Shown here piece by piece: positions 59,222 to 64,000 of a DNA stretch of 64,000 nt. The DNA is from Costus lasius (taxonomy: Eukaryota > Streptophyta > Magnoliopsida > Zingiberales > Costaceae). The DNA lies in NCBI GenBank assembly GCA_027563935.2, contig CM050454.1, forward strand, positions 3,190,001 to 3,254,000. The letters run 5' to 3'. The number at the start of each line of letters is the position of its first letter. The stretch's first letter is position 1. The notes beneath the pieces were generated by a model. That model did not search any database and was not told where the DNA came from. It saw only the letters and a program-made list of their open reading frames with translations. Made by a program: the position numbers and the translations under genes.

Positions 59222-60715
59222 ATGCCTCTAAGGACGAAAGCCATGGCTAGCAAGAGAACCTCACGTCCGCAGCAAGCACTCTCAGATTCGTCCGCCACGG
59301 ACGATGAGGAGTACGAGCCGACGCCTACTCCTCCTTCTTACCGGCCTTCTTTAGCTACGCCAGACTCCTCTTCATCTCACCACAGTCGCACACCTGCCAG
59401 CCGACCACAGCCCTACGTATCTCCCCCGAACGAGTTCGGGATTATCGTCCGGAACGCTGCGCAAGAGGCACGGTATCAGATACTGCGACAACACCACGTG
59501 CTTAATACGAGGTATCTTGACCGAACCACACTACATATGCTAGGGATGCTAGGAGACGTTGATTTGATGTATGCAGCCATAGGGTGGGAGCAATTCCAGC
59601 AGCTATTCTCACCCACTTACTTTGGCACCACTCTGGAATTCCTGAGTTCATTAGAAGTAAAGGCTGATCCTATACTTGAGGATGATCCAGGCCATCTGTC
59701 CTTCCACTTGGGTAATATCGAACACATCCTCACTCTTTCACAGTCTCGCAGCATTTACGATTTTCCAGAACCTTGTGCACGGAGAGTACCTTCCGAGTAC
59801 AGTGAGTAGAACTTCTGGGGCGCTATCACTAACGAGCACATCTACTCCGCTCGTGTAGCCCGTGCTTCCAGTCTGTTCAACCCAGTGATCAAGTACGTTC
59901 ACCGCGTATTGGCCCACACCCTCTTTGGCCGTGGTGAAAGTGACGGCATGGTTCGACAGACTGAGTTATTCTATATCTGGTGCATGCTCCACAGTTTTAG
60001 AGTCGATTCTGGGTAATATCTGGCAAAGCATCTCAGCCGCGTCCCCCGTTCTTTGAGGGGGGCGATAGTCATTAGCGGCTTAATCACACCTTTGGCAGTT
60101 TCCCTGGGCATCATCCCCTATGACACATTGGAAGCCACCGGCAACAACAGGCTCGACATCGAGTCTTGTGTTGCCATGAAGCTGATTTTACGCAAGGGAG
60201 ATTCTTATTGTATGACATTCAAGGGAAACCCCTTCTGCCTGCCTTTGCCAAACCCGGAGCGCACATCAGTCCGAGTCCGTGGAAACTGGCGCATCCAGCC
60301 AGTTGAGGACGCACAACCCGATCCAGTCGACACTGCACCACCACCACCTAGAGCATTTTCTTTTGGTGGCACCTCCTCTCACGACTCTATGATGTCTGTA
60401 TTGCAGGAAATTAGGGAGGAGCAGCTTCATCAACGGGAGATGATTGATAACCTGGACACCACCGTTACCCACATCCAGCAGAACCAATCTTCACAATGGG
60501 AGTCGATGGAAGCACACATGCAAAGGCAACACAAGATGATGGGTTCTGTTTGGGAGAAGCTATCACACATGGATGATAGGCTGGCCTTCATCAATGAGGA
60601 GAACATGGCACGCATGGACATCTCTTCTGACGAGGAGGCCGAGCCAGATTATAGTACACGCGGGAAGAGCAAGAGCTCACGGGCTTCTGGCTCTCGCTCG
60701 CGCAAGCGGAAGTAG
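59222..60715 (+). pseudogene. Post-pol ORF of the Athila-type element (ATHILA ORF-like), two stops
   Basis: One frame of about 497 codons is interrupted by TAG at 59807 and TAA at 60015. The N-terminus is Ser/Thr/Pro-rich. The central part resembles the plant Athila ORF protein family, with LEFLSSLEV, FHLGNIEHIL, VIKYVHRVLAHTLFGRGESD and GGLITPLAVSLG-type blocks. A predicted coiled coil (about 60410-60600, MMSVLQEIREEQLHQREMID) is followed by an acidic patch and a very basic Lys/Arg/Ser tail. No signal peptide or membrane segment is evident, so an envelope-like role is not supported by what I see. Function of the family is not established. Confidence 0.75.
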
Positions 60716-60902
60716 TTTCCCATCTGCATCATTCTCGTCCACTCCTCTATCATGGTATTGCATAGAGGACTATGCAAACTTTTAGAGTGGGTGAGCTTTC
60801 TTTACTCCGGTCTTTGTTTTTCTTTCTTCATGTGGCTACTTGACTGTGATCGCTTGACCTTGTGATGTTGGGGATTGATACTTTCATTTTGAGAAGGGTG
60901 AA

Positions 60903-61062
60903 TATTATGTGGCATTGTATCTTATATGCCATTATATTCGTGGGCCTGGTCCACATCTTCAGGCCCCACTCTGTGACAGACTTATTATGTGACATTGTAT
61001 CTTATATGCCATTATTTTCGTGGGCCTGGTCCACATCTTCAGGCCCCACTCTGTGACAGACT
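60903..61062 (+). repeat. 80-bp tandem duplication
   Basis: The unit TATTATGTGGCATTGTATC... at 60903-60982 is repeated at 60983-61062 with only two or three differences, inside the 3' non-coding part of the Athila element. Confidence 0.9.
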
Positions 61063-61482
61063 TGTATGACATTATTTTTTTCTTGCTTGCGTCCGCACTT
61101 TGTTATGGTTATTATGCTTTTCATTCATGAATTCATGTGTCTATCATGAGACTTGTCCTATGAAAGCTATTTCAAAATTTTGAGTTGAGTGCATGATTGG
61201 TTAGGAATGATCAAAGAATTAAGTCTGGAGTATACCTCATTGTTAGAAATACTGTTTGATTCTATCTATATGTCCCATGATTTAGAAATTTTGTGATTTG
61301 GATTGATTTTGAGTTGTTCATTAGTGGGTCAAACATTGATATGATTGTTGAATCAACTCAAGCTTGCAACTTACATAAGAATCATATTGAGATACATATT
61401 CACTTTGTTATTCTTTGAATTCCTTTCTGTTATTGGGGAGACACTACATGTGTTCAAAAAGGATGTGTTATCAACTGCTGGT

Positions 61483-61498
61483 ATAAATAAATAAATAA

Positions 61499-61572
<74 letters not shown>
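61483..61572. repeat. (TAAA)n followed by (AT)n microsatellite
   Basis: About five TAAA units run into roughly 35 uninterrupted AT units. It lies in the 3' non-coding part of the Athila element. Its length suggests high mutability and possible assembly uncertainty. Confidence 0.95.
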
Positions 61573-61574
<2 letters not shown>

Positions 61575-61591
61575 CTCAACCTTAGATTCCT

Positions 61592-61742
61592 CTACTTGGC
61601 ACTGCGAAAAATTGGCAGTGGTACCGAAGGACATGAGTTGAAATCTAAGGGATGTGAAGTTGAAAACAATAAAGAGACTCATCTACTTGGTATTGCGAAA
61701 AATTGGCAATGGTACCTAAGGTTATGAGTTGAAGTCTAATGC
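61592..61742 (+). repeat. 91-bp tandem repeat in the Athila 3' region
   Basis: CTACTTGGCACTGCGAAAAA at 61592 recurs as CTACTTGGTATTGCGAAAAA at 61683, with a downstream TGGTACC..AGG..ATGAGTTGAA in both copies. The two are clearly diverged. Confidence 0.7.
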
Positions 61743-62071
61743 AATAATCAGTGTATCATACCCTAAATGAAACATTTGAGTTAACCCCAACATTTGACTA
61801 GGAAGGATTGGAATTGCATGAGTGTTTTATGTAAGCTTGATTGAATCCTATGTTTGCTCCTTACTAGGTTGTGTGGCATCTAGTATTGTGGGATCAAACT
61901 GTTGAACACTTGAGGCAATCATTTACTTAATTTCTCTTGATTAGATATTGGATTGTTTGTTTTTCTAACTTGGATGTATATCTTGTAACGAAAGATTACT
62001 CTTATACCAAACATGTATTTCATCTTATTTTATTGCTTAAGGACAAGCAAAGATTTAAGTCTGGAGTATTT

Positions 62072-63495
62072 TGATGCATCGCATTTTAGTAGTGTTTTTT
62101 CTTTATATTTCATGTCAAATCTAGGCCTATTTTAACACTTGTATACTCATTATAGCCTTATTTCTTTCATATCTTCAGAATCTTCACTTTTTGGCAATTT
62201 TATGAAATTTCAGGTAAAAACACCTTTTTTTCGACATATTTTGATGATTCTGAGGCCATGAGACGATTTCGTGTGTGAAAACGAAGCCGCCGGTCAAATT
62301 TGAGCTCATTCGGAGCTTGCCTAAGAATCACAGCCAAGTGAACCCCACGGGGTTCACCATCCTAGTCGCCAGCCAGCAAAACTCACAGAGAGCTTCACAG
62401 CCGGGTGAACACCAGCGGGGTTCACCAGATTTCCTTCAGACCGAAAACAGCCCAGAACAAAGCACGGCCAGATGAACCCGGCGGGGTTCACCGTGATTCT
62501 AACCCAGGGCACGCGCGAGTCCGACATTCACTCGATTTTTTCAGCGATTTCTCACTCGTTCAGAGTCCAAATTCAGCAAGTAAGGTGTCTATGGAAAGCT
62601 CTTTCAGAGGCGAACGCTTGGGATATAAAAGCTCTTTCAGAGGAATCACGCAATGAAGGGTGGCGGGCGGAAGAACAAGGCGACAACACGAGTTCGAGGC
62701 GATTTTCGGAGATTGGATCATCGGAGCATCACGATTCTTGCAGATTTACTGGGGTTTATCCTCTCCTATCCTTTAGAAACTCGTTCTTGTAATCTTCTTA
62801 TGTTAAAAGAGAGATTTTTGAGCGTAACAATGATGATTGTAGCGTAAACCCTATTTCGGGGCTCGGTTTAAACCCGTTGACGAATTTAATCGCAAACTTT
62901 ATCTTTATTACGTTGTTTGGTTTGCGTTGTGAGCATATTTTACTTTGACGTGTTTATTTCGTGATTTTACCTTGGCCGAGTATTTTCACACGTTAGCCGT
63001 TACGATTCATATCGAGAGAAGGATCATAAGGGTGGATTCCCTTAGTAAAACTTGTGAGACCTCGACACGAGAGTGCTTGGTCTTCGCTTGAGGATTTTAT
63101 ATTCTACCAAAGAACTCATTGGGTTCGTCTTAGAGCGATCCACCGTGAGAGTAGGAGGTCGTCTTAAGTCGAACACCGGGGTGTACACTCGAGAGAGGGC
63201 ACCTTGTACCTTAGGGTTAGATTCCTTATGCAAAATCAACAATCCAAATAACCGACATCTATCTTGTGCGATTAGAGTAGTCATCGTGGTGAAAACCGAA
63301 GCCCTGATTTCTCTCTGATATTTAGTCCCTACCGTCGTAGCGTTGATTACTTGTTTTCGATTTCTGTTTTCAAAACCCAATTTCGATTCGCCTAGCTATT
63401 ATGACTCAGATTTTCTGGTACTCAACCCTGTTCCCTGTGGGATTCGATATCTTTTATATTACTTCGACATAATCGTGCACTTGCAGTACGTGTCA
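62072..63495 (+). repeat. 3' LTR of the Athila-type element
   Basis: 1424 bp. It has three palindromes at 62337-62358, 62404-62426 and 62471-62492 (67-bp steps), and a TATA box at about 62633-62640. A short duplication of AGCTCTTTCAGAGG (about 62597 and 62640) surrounds the TATA box and is not present in the 5' LTR. Confidence 0.93.
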
Positions 63496-63500
63496 ATTTT

Positions 63501-64000
63501 TCTTTTGTTTAAACATTAGAGATGACAAAATGGATGGTTGAGTGACTTGTGAAAATGTGATAACTGATAGATATGAATAAAAAGAAAGTAATCTTACATG
63601 CTGTATAAGAAAAGCTACTCGTCAAACTTGCAATGTGATAAGAATAACCTTTAGTTTAGTAAATGGTCTGAACAAATTTATATTCGAACTTGCGAATTGC
63701 CAATAACTCAAGTATCTCTTTTATCATGCTGTTTATTTGTTGGTCAACTTCAGACTTTAAGGAATTTATGTTTTAAAATTGAAATTAGAGTAATTGGATA
63801 TAAATTCTACACTGATACTCTTTCCAAGCATTATATTGACTTGTTCAAACAGCAAAACAAGTTACCAAGGAAGCTTTGGGTCTAAAAAGAGGCATTACAG
63901 CAAGCATTATATTTACATGAAGTAAAAAACTTACTGAGTTCAGCCCTCTTAAATCATATGAACGAAAGTAAGTTTTCAAAAAGAGGCAGTAGATGTCATA
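63501..64000. other. Right flank of the Athila element
   Basis: AT-rich sequence without a recognised gene or repeat. Confidence 0.3.

Larger units (their letters stand above)
51269..63495 (+). mobile_element. Full-length Athila-type Ty3/gypsy LTR retrotransposon, 12.2 kb, degenerate
   Basis: LTRs at 51269-52595 and 62072-63495 both start TGATGCATCG and end TACGTGTCA. The target duplication ATTTT is at 51264-51268 and 63496-63500. The primer-binding site TGGCGCCGTTGCCGGGGAA follows the 5' LTR (52601-52619), the form used by Athila/Tat elements. A tract AAGTCTGGAGTATTT precedes the 3' LTR. The order gag, protease, reverse transcriptase, RNase H, integrase, then a separate post-pol ORF, with no chromodomain, is the Athila arrangement. 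All reading frames carry stops or indels, so it is not autonomous now. An LTR TATA box lies at 51790-51798 and about 62633-62640. Confidence 0.95.

Noticed and set aside
63042..63380. Minus-strand frame in the 3' LTR
   Set aside because: Antisense to LTR sequence, with a diverged equivalent in the 5' LTR; not a gene.

Overview
The window is nuclear DNA from a flowering plant, most likely a monocot. The genes have plant exon-intron structure, several first exons are very GC-rich (WRKY, TBL, SMR) inside AT-rich intergenic DNA, and the repeats are plant families: an Athila-type Ty3/gypsy element, chromovirus remnants, a gag-only LTR element, an Ac-like hAT, hAT and Tourist MITEs, and a Pack-MULE. 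The species cannot be named from the sequence alone.

Gene-bearing part (1-31 kb). The 5' exon of a PRCC-like splicing protein lies at 969-2261 (-). A 68-residue zinc-ribbon protein lies at 4486-4692 (+). A complete six-exon 60S ribosomal protein L7 gene lies at 10918-12376 (-), with telo-box and site II promoter motifs. A three-exon group IId WRKY factor lies at 14249-15301 (-), inside dense W-box clusters. A SIAMESE-related CDK inhibitor lies at 21167-21532 (+). A five-exon TRICHOME BIREFRINGENCE-LIKE (TBL) gene lies at 26336-30764 (-). These are ordinary, unlinked plant genes and form no operon or pathway cluster. The gaps hold MITEs: four copies of one hAT-type family between 5.8 and 10.1 kb (plus a possible decayed fifth), a solo LTR at 4968-5409, and three short PIF/Harbinger-like elements across the window.

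Transposon-dominated part (31-63.5 kb). An Ac-like hAT (30981-34522) with an exact 8-bp target duplication sits about 220 bp upstream of the TBL start codon; its transposase frame has three stops. Two foldback elements follow (35.6-36.5 kb). Next comes a row of LTR elements bounded by the same 5-mer, CTTAG: a gag-only non-autonomous element (36649-40841), a head-to-head chimera of two chromovirus ends (40847-43880), and a solo LTR (43886-45135). A Pack-MULE-like element (about 46568-47553) carries pieces of two host genes. A hAT MITE (49123-49648) and a minisatellite precede a full-length, multiply broken Athila-type element (51269-63495, target duplication ATTTT). That element has gag, pol and a third ORF downstream of pol.

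The most unusual signal is a 22-23 bp palindrome (GGTGAACCCC, short spacer, GGGGTTCACC) repeated about every 66-67 bp. It occurs in the U3 part of both Athila LTRs, upstream of the TATA box, and again as a five-copy block between pol and the post-pol ORF. This suggests that an LTR-type regulatory module was placed in front of that ORF. All coordinates and repeat counts were read by eye.
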